From the NCBI RefSeq assembly GCF_030499575.1, contig NZ_JASTLC010000001.1, forward strand, positions 2,628,001-2,692,000: a DNA stretch of 64,000 nt, read 5' to 3'. The notes under the pieces are model-generated. The model was given only the letters and a program-made list of their open reading frames with translations, made no database searches and was not told the origin of the DNA. Made by a program: the position numbers and the translations under genes. This document shows, piece after piece, positions 36,326 through 44,994 of this stretch (positions are counted from its first letter, which is position 1; each line of letters begins with the position of its first letter). Source of the DNA: Streptomyces sp. DG2A-72 (GTDB lineage: Bacteria; Actinomycetota; Actinomycetes; Streptomycetales; Streptomycetaceae).

Positions 36326-36682
36326 TTAGCTGAAGGAGTCACCGCAGGCGCAGGAGCCCGTCGCGTTCGGGTTGTCGATCGTGAAGCCCTGCTTCTCGAT
36401 GGTGTCCACGAAGTCGATGGAGGCACCGCCCAGGTACGGAGCGCTCATGCGGTCGGTGACGACCTTGACGCCGCCGAAGTCCTTGACCACGTCACCGTCG
36501 AGGGAACGCTCGTCGAAGAAGAGCTGGTAGCGCAGGCCGGAGCAGCCACCGGGCTGAACGGCGACGCGCAGGGCCAGATCGTCACGGCCTTCCTGGTCGA
36601 GCAGGGCCTTGACCTTCGCCGCGGCGGCGTCGGACAGGATGATGCCGTCGGTGACGGTGCTGGTCTCGTCCGATACGGACAT
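36326..36682 (-). CDS. erpA: A-type iron-sulfur cluster carrier / insertion protein
   Basis: A 118-residue HesB/IscA-family protein with the three cluster-binding cysteines: Cys47 in GGCSGL, and Cys111 and Cys113 in SCACGDS. It delivers Fe-S clusters to apo-proteins in the cytoplasm. The length is typical, and the start is ATG at 36682. It is divergent from nadA, whose product needs a 4Fe-4S cluster; the shared 364-base region carries three palindromic boxes. TGAGGCT units repeated three times just past the stop (36302-36328) are a minor tandem repeat. Naming as erpA rather than iscA is by family. Confidence 0.93.
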   Translation of the reverse strand: MSVSDETSTVTDGIILSDAAAAKVKALLDQEGRDDLALRVAVQPGGCSGLRYQLFFDERSLDGDVVKDFGGVKVVTDRMSAPYLGGASIDFVDTIEKQGFTIDNPNATGSCACGDSFS

Positions 36683-36880
36683 CTACATCTCTCCCGGGTA
36701 GTACGGAGACTGCTTGCCGACGGTTGCAACCGGCGCGGCCGCGGATTCATTCCGGGCCCGCCCGAGACTTTCCCTTGGCTTGTCCCTTCATGCTCGCACA
36801 TGCGCCCGGGAGCGGACAGCGGCCTGTGGACAGCGGCACGGACAGCGTGACAACGCCATGCGACGACGAGGTGTCGGGAT

Positions 36881-36953
36881 TCACGTCACATCGACGCGAT
36901 GGCCATCGTCAAACTGACGTGAAGCAGTTATGATAGATAGCGTCAAATCGACG
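36881..36953. promoter_or_regulatory. Cluster of three CGTCA-n3-YGACG palindromes at the nadA promoter
   Basis: Boxes at 36884-36896 (CGTCACATCGACG), 36907-36919 (CGTCAAACTGACG) and 36941-36953 (CGTCAAATCGACG). The -10-like TATGAT (36929-36934) lies between boxes two and three. TCACGTCA (36881-36888) and TGACGTGA (36915-36922) form a longer inverted repeat. The rest of the 364-base gap (36683-37046) between erpA and nadA shows a CGAGAAG/CTTCTTCTCG leader stem and nothing else I recognise. Confidence 0.6.
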
Positions 36954-37046
36954 AGAAGTCGCTTCTTCTCGCCGGTGAACGGTGTCCCGCATGTCCCGCC
37001 GACCCGCCCCGGGCCGGCGAGCCGCAGAACAGAAAGGGTTGGTGTC

Positions 37047-38231
37047 GTGACCACCGCCCAGACCCAGGAGCTCGACGTACAGCCGACGCCCCTCGCCCTG
37101 CTGCTCCTCGGCCGTGAGGCCGACCCGAGGAGCGAGCGCGGCGTCGAGTGTCCCGGCGACCTGCCCTCGCCGTCCGACCCGGACCTGGTCGAGCGTGCCC
37201 GCGCGGCCAAGGCCAAGCTCGGCAGCAAGGTCTTCGTGCTCGGCCACCACTACCAGCGCGACGAGGTCATCCAGTTCGCCGACGTCACGGGTGACTCCTT
37301 CAAGCTGGCCCGGGACGCGGCAGGGCGCCCCGAGGCCGAGTACATCGTGTTCTGCGGTGTGCACTTCATGGCCGAGTCGGCGGACATCCTGACCTCCGAC
37401 GACCAGAAGGTGGTCCTGCCGGACCTCGCCGCCGGCTGCTCGATGGCCGACATGGCGACGGCCGAGCAGGTCGCCGAGTGCTGGGACGTGCTGACCGAGG
37501 CCGGGATCGCCGAGCAGGTCGTGCCGGTGTCGTACATGAACTCGTCCGCGGACATCAAGGCGTTCACGGGCAAGCACGGCGGCACGATCTGCACGTCGTC
37601 CAATGCCCAGCGGGCCCTGGAATGGGCCTTCGAGCAGGGCGAGAAGGTGCTCTTCCTGCCGGACCAGCACCTCGGCCGCAACACCGCCGTCCGCGACATG
37701 GGCATGTCCCTCGACGACTGCGTGGTCTACAACCCGCACAAGCCGAACGGCGGGCTGACGGCGGAGCAGCTGCGCGACGCCAAGATGATCCTCTGGCGGG
37801 GTCACTGCTCGGTGCACGGCCGCTTCTCGCTGGACTCGGTGAACGACGTCCGTGAGCGAATCCCCGGCGTCAACGTCCTCGTCCACCCCGAGTGCAAGCA
37901 CGAGGTCGTCTCCGCGGCGGACTACGTCGGTTCGACCGAGTACATCATCAAGGCACTGGAGGCGGCGCCGGCCGGCTCCAAGTGGGCCATCGGCACGGAG
38001 CTGAACCTGGTCCGCCGGCTGGCGAACCGCTTCGCGCCCGAGGGCAAGGAGATCGTCTTCCTCGACAAGACGGTCTGCTTCTGCTCGACCATGAACCGCA
38101 TCGACCTCCCCCACCTGGTCTGGGCCCTGGAGTCCCTGGCCGAGGGCAACCTGGTCAACCGCATCGAGGTCGACAAGGAGACCGAGGCGTTCGCGAAGCT
38201 GGCGCTGGAGCGGATGCTGGCGCTGCCGTAG
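37047..38231 (+). CDS. nadA: Quinolinate synthase
   Basis: A 394-residue Fe-S enzyme that condenses iminoaspartate with dihydroxyacetone phosphate to quinolinate in NAD synthesis. LGHHYQRDEVIQFADVTGDS is the substrate-binding start. The cluster cysteines are in FCGVHFMAES near 102, HPECKHEV near 282 and TVCFCSTMN near 343. I chose GTG at 37047, with AGAAAGGG nine bases upstream; the longer frame to 36930 runs through the palindromic boxes. No nadB or nadC is adjacent. It is convergent with the second propeller kinase and shares a hairpin with its 3-prime end. Confidence 0.97.
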   Translation: MTTAQTQELDVQPTPLALLLLGREADPRSERGVECPGDLPSPSDPDLVERARAAKAKLGSKVFVLGHHYQRDEVIQFADVTGDSFKLARDAAGRPEAEYIVFCGVHFMAESADILTSDDQKVVLPDLAAGCSMADMATAEQVAECWDVLTEAGIAEQVVPVSYMNSSADIKAFTGKHGGTICTSSNAQRALEWAFEQGEKVLFLPDQHLGRNTAVRDMGMSLDDCVVYNPHKPNGGLTAEQLRDAKMILWRGHCSVHGRFSLDSVNDVRERIPGVNVLVHPECKHEVVSAADYVGSTEYIIKALEAAPAGSKWAIGTELNLVRRLANRFAPEGKEIVFLDKTVCFCSTMNRIDLPHLVWALESLAEGNLVNRIEVDKETEAFAKLALERMLALP

Positions 38232-38248
38232 GACCGATGCGAGGAGCG

Positions 38249-38275
38249 CTCACCCCGAGTTCCGCTCGGGGTGAG
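38249..38275. terminator. Bidirectional hairpin at the convergent ends of nadA and the kinase gene
   Basis: Arms CTCACCCCGAG (38249-38259) and CTCGGGGTGAG (38265-38275) pair perfectly around TTCCG. The stem includes the stop and last codons of the kinase gene, so a coding end doubles as terminator. It is 18 bases past the nadA stop. Confidence 0.75.
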
Positions 38276-40487
38276 CCAGGTCGAGACTGAAGACGCTGCC
38301 GTCCGGGGTGTTCACGATCAGCGCGCCGCCGTACGACTGCACCTCGGACTTGATCACGTCGCCGCTCGCGAGCTGCTCGGCGTGCGCGCCCGTCTCCCAC
38401 AGCAGCGTGCCCCCGCGTGCGTCGAGGGCCGCGACCCGGCCGCTGGTGCTGGCCAGATACAGGGTGCGAGTGCGGGCGTCGTACGTGGGTTTGCCCGAGC
38501 CCTCGGCGTCGGTCCGGGTCTGCCACAGCTGTTTGCCGGTCAGCGGGGATACGGCGGTCACCTGGCCGTTGGCCGCGGTGATCCACAGGGTGTCGGCGGC
38601 CAGCGTCACCGCGCCCTCGTAGGTCTTCGCCAGCTTCGTCGTGGTGGTGGCGCCGGTGTCCGGGTCGACCAGCAGGACCGTGCCGAACGTCAGCTCCTCG
38701 GGGCGCGTCGGTCCTGTGGTGCCGACCGCGAAGGCCAGCCTGCCGTCGACGGCGCCGAGCAGGCCGGTCGTGTACGGGATCTTCAGACGCCGGACCACCG
38801 ACCCGTCGGTCGGCTTCAGCTCCAGGAACTCGGCGGCCTGGGTTTCGTCGTCCGGGAAGCAGTGCCGGTACAGGCCGGAACCGACGGTCAGGAACTGGCA
38901 GTAGTTGTCGGCGGGCACCTGCATGATCCACCGTTCGGTGCCGGTGCGCGGGGAGCGGGCCGTCACCAGCCGGCGGCTGCTGTCGGCGGTCAGGACGAGG
39001 TCGCCGGAGAGCATCTGGTCGATGCCCGTGTCGTTCACCTCGCGAGACCACAGCTGCTTGCCGCTCTCCGTGTCGAGGGCGACGACGCTGGTGCTGTCCA
39101 CGGAGGCGCCCTTGTAGACGGCATGCCGCAGGAGCACCGCGCCGTCCCGCACGCCGAGGAGCGTGAAGTTGTTCAGCCCTGTCTCGCCGGAGTCGGCGGA
39201 CGCGAGGGAGGCGCGCCAGACGGTGTTGCCGGTACGGCCGTCCAGACGTACGGGAAGGGCGTTGTTGCCCGCGCAGTAGACGGCGTCCTCGTACGTTCGG
39301 CAGGTGACGTCACCCGATGCGCCTCTCTCCGCCCCCAGCGCCTTGGCCTCGCCGCTCTGTGCCGTCTCGTACGCCGTCGTCTGCCAGGGCTGCCAGCCGG
39401 TGGGCAGCTCGCCCCACCGGGAGGCCGCGACCGGGGCGCTCGTCGCCTCCTGAGGGCTGTCCGCGAATCCCGGGCCGAACACCATGTACCCGAGCAGGCC
39501 CAGGGCCACCGCGCCCACCGTGCCCGCCGCCGCCAGCAGCGGGCGGACCCGGCGGCCCCGCCGGCGGACCCGCGGAAGCTTCGTCTTCGCCGCCGGGTCC
39601 GCCCCGGAGGAGGTCTCCTCGCTGGTCCGCAGCACATCCCGGCGGAGCGTCACGGTGGCCGGGTCGGCAGGGTTCGCTTCGGGCAGGGCGTCCGCGAACT
39701 CCTGGGCCAGCTCGTCCAGTTCGGGACGGTCCGCGGCCTCCTTCGCCAGGCAGCGCTCCAGGACCGCGCGCAACGGCTGTGCCACGCCGTCCAGCACTGG
39801 CGCCTCGTGGACGACCCGGAAGGCGGTCAGATAAGGGCTGTCGGCGTCGAAGGGCCCCCGCCCGGTGACCGAGAACACCAACAGCGCCCCGAGCGAGAAG
39901 ACGTCCGAGGCGGGGCCGACCGTGCGGGCGTCGGTGAACTGTTCCGGGGACATGAAGGGCGGGGTGCCGATCATCTGGCCGGTCTCGGTCAGGGTGTTGT
40001 GGTTCTCGGCCGCACGGGATATTCCGAAGTCGATGACGCGCGGGCCGTCCTCGGCGATCAGGACATTGGCCGGCTTGAGGTCGCGGTGCACGACCCCCGC
40101 CCGGTGGATGTCCCGCAGCGCCTCCACCAGCCCCAGGGCCAGCCGCCGCAGTCCGGTGCCGCGGAGCCCCCCTTGGTCACGGATCCGCTGGGCGAGCGAG
40201 CTGCCGGGCACGTACTGGGTCGCCATCCAGGGCCGTACCGCCTCCGGGTCGGCGTCCACGACCGGTGCGGTGAAGGCTCCGCTCACCTTGCGGACGGCCT
40301 CGATCTCCTGCCGGAACCGGGCGCGGAAGACGGTGTCCTCGGCGTACTGGGCGTGCACCACCTTCACGGCGACATCACGGCCCGAGCGCGACCTGCCCCA
40401 GTAGACGACGCCCATGCCGCCGGTCCCGAGCCGGTCCACGAGCTTGTAGCCGCCGACCGACTTCGGGTCATCCTTGTGCAGTGGCAC
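38250..40487 (-). CDS. Membrane Ser/Thr protein kinase with extracellular PQQ-type beta-propeller (2)
   Basis: A 745-residue protein. The kinase domain (about 10-275) has LGTGGMGVVYWG, Lys42, HRDLKPANVL near 137 and VIDFGISR near 155, all intact. A basic juxtamembrane RRRGRRVR precedes one span near 322-342. The outside part has repeated blades such as WRASLASADSGETG, LDTESGKQLWSREV, VSPLTGKQLWQTR and LDARGGTLLWETG. Several cysteines (CRTYEDAVYCAG, YCQFL...RHCF) may form disulfides. It has the same plan as the kinase at 16837-18981 but differs in the propeller. The start ATG at 40487 is used. Ligand and substrates are unknown. Confidence 0.93.
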   Translation of the reverse strand: MPLHKDDPKSVGGYKLVDRLGTGGMGVVYWGRSRSGRDVAVKVVHAQYAEDTVFRARFRQEIEAVRKVSGAFTAPVVDADPEAVRPWMATQYVPGSSLAQRIRDQGGLRGTGLRRLALGLVEALRDIHRAGVVHRDLKPANVLIAEDGPRVIDFGISRAAENHNTLTETGQMIGTPPFMSPEQFTDARTVGPASDVFSLGALLVFSVTGRGPFDADSPYLTAFRVVHEAPVLDGVAQPLRAVLERCLAKEAADRPELDELAQEFADALPEANPADPATVTLRRDVLRTSEETSSGADPAAKTKLPRVRRRGRRVRPLLAAAGTVGAVALGLLGYMVFGPGFADSPQEATSAPVAASRWGELPTGWQPWQTTAYETAQSGEAKALGAERGASGDVTCRTYEDAVYCAGNNALPVRLDGRTGNTVWRASLASADSGETGLNNFTLLGVRDGAVLLRHAVYKGASVDSTSVVALDTESGKQLWSREVNDTGIDQMLSGDLVLTADSSRRLVTARSPRTGTERWIMQVPADNYCQFLTVGSGLYRHCFPDDETQAAEFLELKPTDGSVVRRLKIPYTTGLLGAVDGRLAFAVGTTGPTRPEELTFGTVLLVDPDTGATTTTKLAKTYEGAVTLAADTLWITAANGQVTAVSPLTGKQLWQTRTDAEGSGKPTYDARTRTLYLASTSGRVAALDARGGTLLWETGAHAEQLASGDVIKSEVQSYGGALIVNTPDGSVFSLDLAHPERNSG

Positions 40488-40567
40488 GCCCGGATCCCCT
40501 TCGCCGCAAAGCAGTTCGGGCCACAGGATACGTAACGGCAGAACGGCGGCGGCCGGGGATCAGGCCG

Positions 40568-40910
40568 TCACACGCCCGCAGGCTCCGGCTCCTCGGAAGC
40601 CGACGTCGGCTGCGGGGGCAGCTTCGCCTCCCTCTTGGCCGCCCGCTTCTTCGCCCGGCGCTCCTTACGCAGTTCGAGCATCGCGTAGAGCGTCGGGGCC
40701 AGGAGCAGGGTCAGCAGAAGTCGCGCCGCCCATGGCGTCGACGCCCTCGAGCGCGTCCGGGGACGCGCCCTGGTACGGGGCGAGCACGGACACCATGGGA
40801 AGTTCGATGGAGGGCAGCAACTGCTGCTTGAGCTGTGGGATCGCGATCGCTCCGAAAGCGAGCGCGACGATCGACATCAGCCCTATGAGGGCCCGTTGCG
40901 CGAGGCTGAA
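40568..40910 (-). pseudogene. RND/HAE1 efflux transporter, internally deleted remnant
   Basis: The 5-prime part reads FSLAQRALIGL, then MSIVALAFGAIAIPQLKQQL and LPMVSVLAPYQGASPDALEG, the first span and start of the porter domain of an RND permease. The 3-prime part reads, in another frame, LLLTLLLAPTLYAMLELRKE, then a basic tail ending EEPEPAGV and a stop, the C-terminus of the same family. They join out of frame near 40722, so about 900-1000 codons are missing. A stop precedes FSLAQR, so the start is also gone. The remaining 340 bases cannot encode a transporter. Confidence 0.85.
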
Positions 40911-41006
40911 TTACACCCTGAGCCATCGCCGGACGGTGATCCGTCGACCCTGGGTCCCGTTCCTCATCTCTCGCCTACTCCGGCCGCAGTACGGACCGGG
41001 CGGAGC

Positions 41007-41690
41007 TCACTCCACCCTTGGACGTACCAGCCCCGACTCGTACGCGATCACCACGAGCTGGGCCCTGTCCCGCGCGCCCAGCTTGGCCATGGCCCGGTTG
41101 ACGTGCGTCTTCACGGTCAGCGGGCTGACTTCGAGACGTTCGGCGATCTCGTCGTTGGAGTGTCCGCCGGCGACCTGGACCAGCACCTCGCGCTCCCGCC
41201 CGGTGAGCGCCGCGAGGCGTTCGGCACGGGCGGGGTCGCGGTCGTCGTCCGCCGCGTTGCCCTGGGCGAGGAAGCGGGCGATCAGGCCCTTGGTGGCGGC
41301 CGGGGACAGCAGCGCCTCCCCGCCGGCCGCGACCCGGATCGCGTTGAGGAGTTCCTCGGGTTCGGAGCCCTTGCCGAGGAAGCCGGAGGCGCCCGCGCGC
41401 AGCGACTCCACCACGTAGTCGTCGACCTCGAACGTCGTCAGGATCACCACCCGGACCTGCGCGAGGCTCGGGTCGGCACCGATCATGCGGGTGGCCGCGA
41501 GTCCATCCGTACCCGGCATGCGGATGTCCATCAGGACGACGTCGGCGCGCTGTTCCTTGGCAAGCCGCACCGCCTCCGCACCGTCGGACGCCTCGCCCAC
41601 CACCTCCATGTCGGGCTCGGAGTCGACGAGCACACGAAAGGCGCTGCGCAGCAGCGCCTGGTCGTCAGCGAGCAGGACACGGATGGTCAT
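41007..41690 (-). CDS. NarL/LuxR-family response regulator
   Basis: A 227-residue regulator. The receiver domain has Asp9-Asp10, phospho-acceptor Asp55 in LMDIRMPGTDG, the switch Thr in ILTTF and Lys in FLGKG. The LuxR-type helix-turn-helix spans about 160-215 (LTGREREVLVQVAGGHSNDE). It is phosphorylated by the histidine kinase encoded just upstream; the ATG at 41690 overlaps the kinase stop (ATGA), so the two are made in fixed ratio. The target genes are unknown. The RND remnant downstream may be a former target, but that is only proximity. Confidence 0.95.
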   Translation of the reverse strand: MTIRVLLADDQALLRSAFRVLVDSEPDMEVVGEASDGAEAVRLAKEQRADVVLMDIRMPGTDGLAATRMIGADPSLAQVRVVILTTFEVDDYVVESLRAGASGFLGKGSEPEELLNAIRVAAGGEALLSPAATKGLIARFLAQGNAADDDRDPARAERLAALTGREREVLVQVAGGHSNDEIAERLEVSPLTVKTHVNRAMAKLGARDRAQLVVIAYESGLVRPRVE

Positions 41691-42907
41691 ACGGAGTCCT
41701 TCGCTGGGCTGGTGCGGGTCTTGACCGGCAGGATCGCATGCACACGGAAACCGCCGCCGTACCGGGGACCGGTGGTGAGGGTGCCGCTCAGGGCGGTGAC
41801 CCGCTCCCGCATCCCGATCAGCCCGTGCCCGCCGCCGGCCTCGGGGGCGTCGTCCTCCCCGGCGCCGTTGTCGAGCACCGTGATCTCGATGTTCTCTCCC
41901 ACGCGTACGACGCTGATCTCGGCCTTGGCCTCGGTGCCGGCGTGCTTCTGCACATTGGTGAGGGCTTCCTGGATGACGCGGTAGGCGGCCAGGTCGACGG
42001 CGGCGGGCAGCACGTTGCCGTGGTCGGCGCGGGCGACCTCGACATGCAGTCCGGCGCTGCGGAAGGTGCCGACGAGTTCGTCGAGGCGGACCAGGCCGGG
42101 CGCGGGCTCGGTCGGCGCCTCGGGGTCGTCGGACTGCCGCAACAGGCCGACGGTGGCGCGGAGTTCGTTGAGCGCGGAGCGGCTGGCCTCGCGTACGTGG
42201 GCCAGGGCCTCCTTGGCCTGGTCGGGCCGCTTGTCCATGACATGGGCGGCGACTCCGGCCTGCACATTGACGAGCGCGATGTGGTGGGCGACCACGTCAT
42301 GCAGGTCCCGGGCGATCCGCAGCCGCTCCTCGGCGACCCGGCGGCGGGCCTCCTCCTCACGGGTACGCTCGGCCCGCTCGGCGCGCTCACGGATGGCGTG
42401 CACGACCGCACGCCGGCTGCGGACCGCGTCACCGGCGGTGGCGCCGATGCCGGTCCAGGCGAGGACGCCGAGGTTTTCCTGGGCATACCAGGGGAGCGGG
42501 CCGGCGAGCATCGCGGAGCCGGTCAGCACGGTCATGGTGAGCAGGCCGACGCGCCAGGTGGTGTGCCGGTCGGTGCTGGCGGCGACGGTGTAGAGCGCGA
42601 TGACCGCGGACATGGCGACGGGGGCGCGCGGGTCGCCGGTGACGGACTCGATGAGCGAGGCGGTGCCGGTGAAGGCGAGGACCGGCTTGGGGGCGCGGCG
42701 CCGGAAGACCAGGGCGGCGGCGCCGAGCGTGATGAGAACCAGACTGAGGGCGTCGGGGCTGTGCAGGCTCCAGGGGACGCTGTCCTTGCCACGCGGGTCC
42801 ACGAAGGAACCGGCCACCATGCAGGCGAGCACGGCGGCCGCGAGCGCCGCGTCCAGCGCCAGCGGGTGCGTGGTCAGCCACTGCCGGGCGCGATTGATGC
42901 TGCTCAC
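41687..42907 (-). CDS. Sensor histidine kinase (HisKA_3 type), partner of the downstream regulator
   Basis: A 406-residue membrane kinase. Four or five spans occupy about 15-140 (ALDAALAAAVLACMVAGSFV, ALSLVLITLGAAALVF). The HisKA_3 box IARDLHDVVAHHIALV has the phospho-His near 203, and the ATPase part has VQKHAGTEAKAEI, VLDNGAGEDDAP and GGGHGLIGMRERV. All catalytic motifs are present. I prefer the GTG at 42907 because the first span follows soon after; a GTG at 42982 would add 25 residues. The signal sensed is unknown. Confidence 0.9.
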   Translation of the reverse strand: MSSINRARQWLTTHPLALDAALAAAVLACMVAGSFVDPRGKDSVPWSLHSPDALSLVLITLGAAALVFRRRAPKPVLAFTGTASLIESVTGDPRAPVAMSAVIALYTVAASTDRHTTWRVGLLTMTVLTGSAMLAGPLPWYAQENLGVLAWTGIGATAGDAVRSRRAVVHAIRERAERAERTREEEARRRVAEERLRIARDLHDVVAHHIALVNVQAGVAAHVMDKRPDQAKEALAHVREASRSALNELRATVGLLRQSDDPEAPTEPAPGLVRLDELVGTFRSAGLHVEVARADHGNVLPAAVDLAAYRVIQEALTNVQKHAGTEAKAEISVVRVGENIEITVLDNGAGEDDAPEAGGGHGLIGMRERVTALSGTLTTGPRYGGGFRVHAILPVKTRTSPAKDSV

Positions 42908-43027
42908 GCTCGCAACAGTACGTCCTGAGGGCTGCCGCCCCCAGACCCCCGCTTCGGCCTGAACAGCCTCGTCCTCAGACACCGGACGGGCTGGATGATG
43001 CGGACCGGCGCCGAGAAGAGCCGTCCC

Positions 43028-43306
43028 TCACCCCGGAATCAGCCCGTCGTCACTCAGCATCTCCCGGACCTCCTCCAGTGTCGCGTCCGGGGACGGGAGG
43101 ATCAGTTCTGAGGGTTCCAGGGAGTCGTCCGGCAGGGGTTCGCCCAGTTCGCGGACCTTCTGGAGGAGGGCATGGAGAGTGGCGCGGAAGCCTGGGCCGT
43201 CGCCGCTCTCCATCTCCTGAAGGAGTTCGTCGTCCAGCTTGTTCAGCTCGGTGAAGTGGCTGTCGGCCAGCCTCACCTGCCCCTCCCCCATGATCCGTAC
43301 GATCAT
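43028..43306 (-). CDS. PspA-associated protein PspAA
   Basis: A 92-residue protein: MIVRIMGEGQVRLADSHFTE opens it, LNKLDDELLQEMESGD follows, and LPSPDATLEEVREMLSDDGL ends it. This is the small acidic PspAA family found beside pspA in actinobacteria, where it is thought to cooperate in membrane-stress protection. It starts with ATG at 43306, 19 bases after the pspA stop, in the same operon. Confidence 0.92.
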   Translation of the reverse strand: MIVRIMGEGQVRLADSHFTELNKLDDELLQEMESGDGPGFRATLHALLQKVRELGEPLPDDSLEPSELILPSPDATLEEVREMLSDDGLIPG

Positions 43307-43325
43307 GTCGCCCTCCGTATGGCGA

Positions 43326-44120
43326 TTACTGCTTGTCGAAGCGCGGGGTGTCCTGCGGCTGCTGCTGGGACTGCGACTGGTCCTTGCCGCCCTCGATGGC
43401 CTGCTGCGACGAGGAGCCGCCGGCCAGCTCGGCCTTCATGCGCTGCAGTTCCAGCTCTACATCCGTACCACCGGAGAGGCGGTCCAGCTCGGCCTGGATG
43501 TCGTCCTTGTGCATCCCGGACTGGTCGTCGAGGGCACCGGAGGCGAGAAGCTCGTCGATCGCGCCGGCGCGCGCCTGGAGCTGCGCGGTCTTGTCCTCGG
43601 CACGCTGGATGGCCATGCCGACGTCGCCCATCTCCTCGGAGATGCCGGAGAAGGCCTCACCGATCCGGGTCTGGGCCTGGGCGGCGGTGTAGGTGGCCTT
43701 GATGGTCTCCTTCTTCGTACGGAAGGCGTCGACCTTGGCCTGGAGGCGCTGGGCTGCCAGGGTGAGCTTCTCCTCCTCGCCCTGGAGCGTCGCGTGCTGC
43801 GTCTCGAGGTCCGTCACCTGCTGCTGGAGGGCGGCGCGGCGGGACAGCGCCTCACGCGCCAGGTCCTCGCGGCCGAGGGCGAGCGCCTTGCGGCCCTGGT
43901 CCTCCAGCTTGGTGGACTGTGACTGGAGCTGGTTGAGCTGCAACTCCAGGCGCTTGCGCGAGGTCGCCACGTCGGCGACACCGCGGCGGACCTTCTGGAG
44001 CAGCTCCAGCTGCTTCTGGTACGAGTAATCGAGGGTTTCGCGCGGGTCCTCGGCCCGGTCAAGGGCCTTGTTCGCCTTCGCGCGGAAGATCATCCCCATA
44101 CGCTTCATGACACCGCTCAT
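43326..44120 (-). CDS. pspA: PspA/IM30 phage-shock membrane-stress protein
   Basis: A 264-residue, almost entirely helical protein. MGMIFRAKANKALDRAEDP is the amphipathic, membrane-binding start, followed by DYSYQKQLELLQKVRRGVAD and long coiled-coil helices. The C-terminal tail (KDQSQSQQQPQDTPRF) is Gln-rich and probably disordered. The family forms ESCRT-III-like oligomers that support damaged inner membranes. The start ATG at 44120 precedes MSGVMKRMG. It heads a two-gene unit with PspAA. No PspB/PspC or phage-shock activator gene is visible here. Confidence 0.95.
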   Translation of the reverse strand: MSGVMKRMGMIFRAKANKALDRAEDPRETLDYSYQKQLELLQKVRRGVADVATSRKRLELQLNQLQSQSTKLEDQGRKALALGREDLAREALSRRAALQQQVTDLETQHATLQGEEEKLTLAAQRLQAKVDAFRTKKETIKATYTAAQAQTRIGEAFSGISEEMGDVGMAIQRAEDKTAQLQARAGAIDELLASGALDDQSGMHKDDIQAELDRLSGGTDVELELQRMKAELAGGSSSQQAIEGGKDQSQSQQQPQDTPRFDKQ

Positions 44121-44394
44121 GGGCTTCGCGCGCCCCCTTCTGACGGACTACATCCAGCTCCTGCGACAGAACCCACAGTACGGGCCCTGCATCCATTACC
44201 GCACTGTTCGGGGACGGATGCGCTCATCCCCAAGGACGACTGCGTTCGGCCCCGCTCCGGCGTAGGGAGTAGGTGACCCCTGAGAGCGACCCCCGAGAGC
44301 AGCGCCCCTTCTGTCCCACTAATACGACTGGTGTTGCCGGATCGTTCCCCGCGGGGCTGGGGTCCATGCCTCAGACCCCGTACCCTTGGGTTTT

Positions 44395-44994
44395 GTGTTC
44401 CGTAGCCGTGCCAAGGACGAGAAGGCCGCGAACGCCGACAAGGCGTCGCTGACCGACTCCACTCAGACCCGTGACCCGCAGGCCCCGAAGGGCAGGCCCA
44501 CTCCCAAGCGGAGTGAGGCCCAGTCCCAGCGCCGCAGCGTCGCCAATACGTCGATGACCCGCAAGGACGCCGTCAAGCGTCAGCGCGAGGAGCGCCGTGC
44601 CGCCCTGGACAAGCAGCGCCAGGCGCTGGCCGGCGGCGACGAGCGCTATCTGCCCGCGCGTGACAAGGGGCCGGTGCGCAAGTACGCGCGGGCCTTCATC
44701 GACTCGCGGTTCAACGTCGCGGAGTTCTTCCTGCCGATGGCCGTGGTCATCCTCGTGCTGAGCATGGTGCGGGTGGCCTCGTTGCAGAACATCGCGCTGC
44801 TGCTGTGGCTGGTCGTGATCGTGCTGATCGTGCTCGACTCGATCGCCACCGGTTACCGCCTCAAGAAGGGGCTGGCCGAGCGCTTCCCGGACGAGAACAA
44901 GCGCGGCGCCGTCGCCTACGCGCTGATGCGCTCTCTCCAGATGCGTCGGCTCCGGCTGCCGAAGCCGCAGGTCAAGCGCGGGGAGCGGCCCTGA
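44395..44994 (+). CDS. DUF3043 membrane protein
   Basis: A 199-residue protein. A hydrophilic, basic N-terminal 90 residues (RKDAVKRQREERRAALDKQR) is followed by two membrane spans, FFLPMAVVILVLSMVRVA and NIALLLWLVVIVLIVLD, and a basic C-terminus. DUF3043 proteins are actinobacterial and uncharacterised. I chose GTG at 44395 because FRSRAKDEKA begins known relatives; a TTG nine bases upstream is an alternative. Its stop TGA overlaps the start of the methyltransferase gene in a CTGA pattern. Confidence 0.85.
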   Translation: MFRSRAKDEKAANADKASLTDSTQTRDPQAPKGRPTPKRSEAQSQRRSVANTSMTRKDAVKRQREERRAALDKQRQALAGGDERYLPARDKGPVRKYARAFIDSRFNVAEFFLPMAVVILVLSMVRVASLQNIALLLWLVVIVLIVLDSIATGYRLKKGLAERFPDENKRGAVAYALMRSLQMRRLRLPKPQVKRGERP

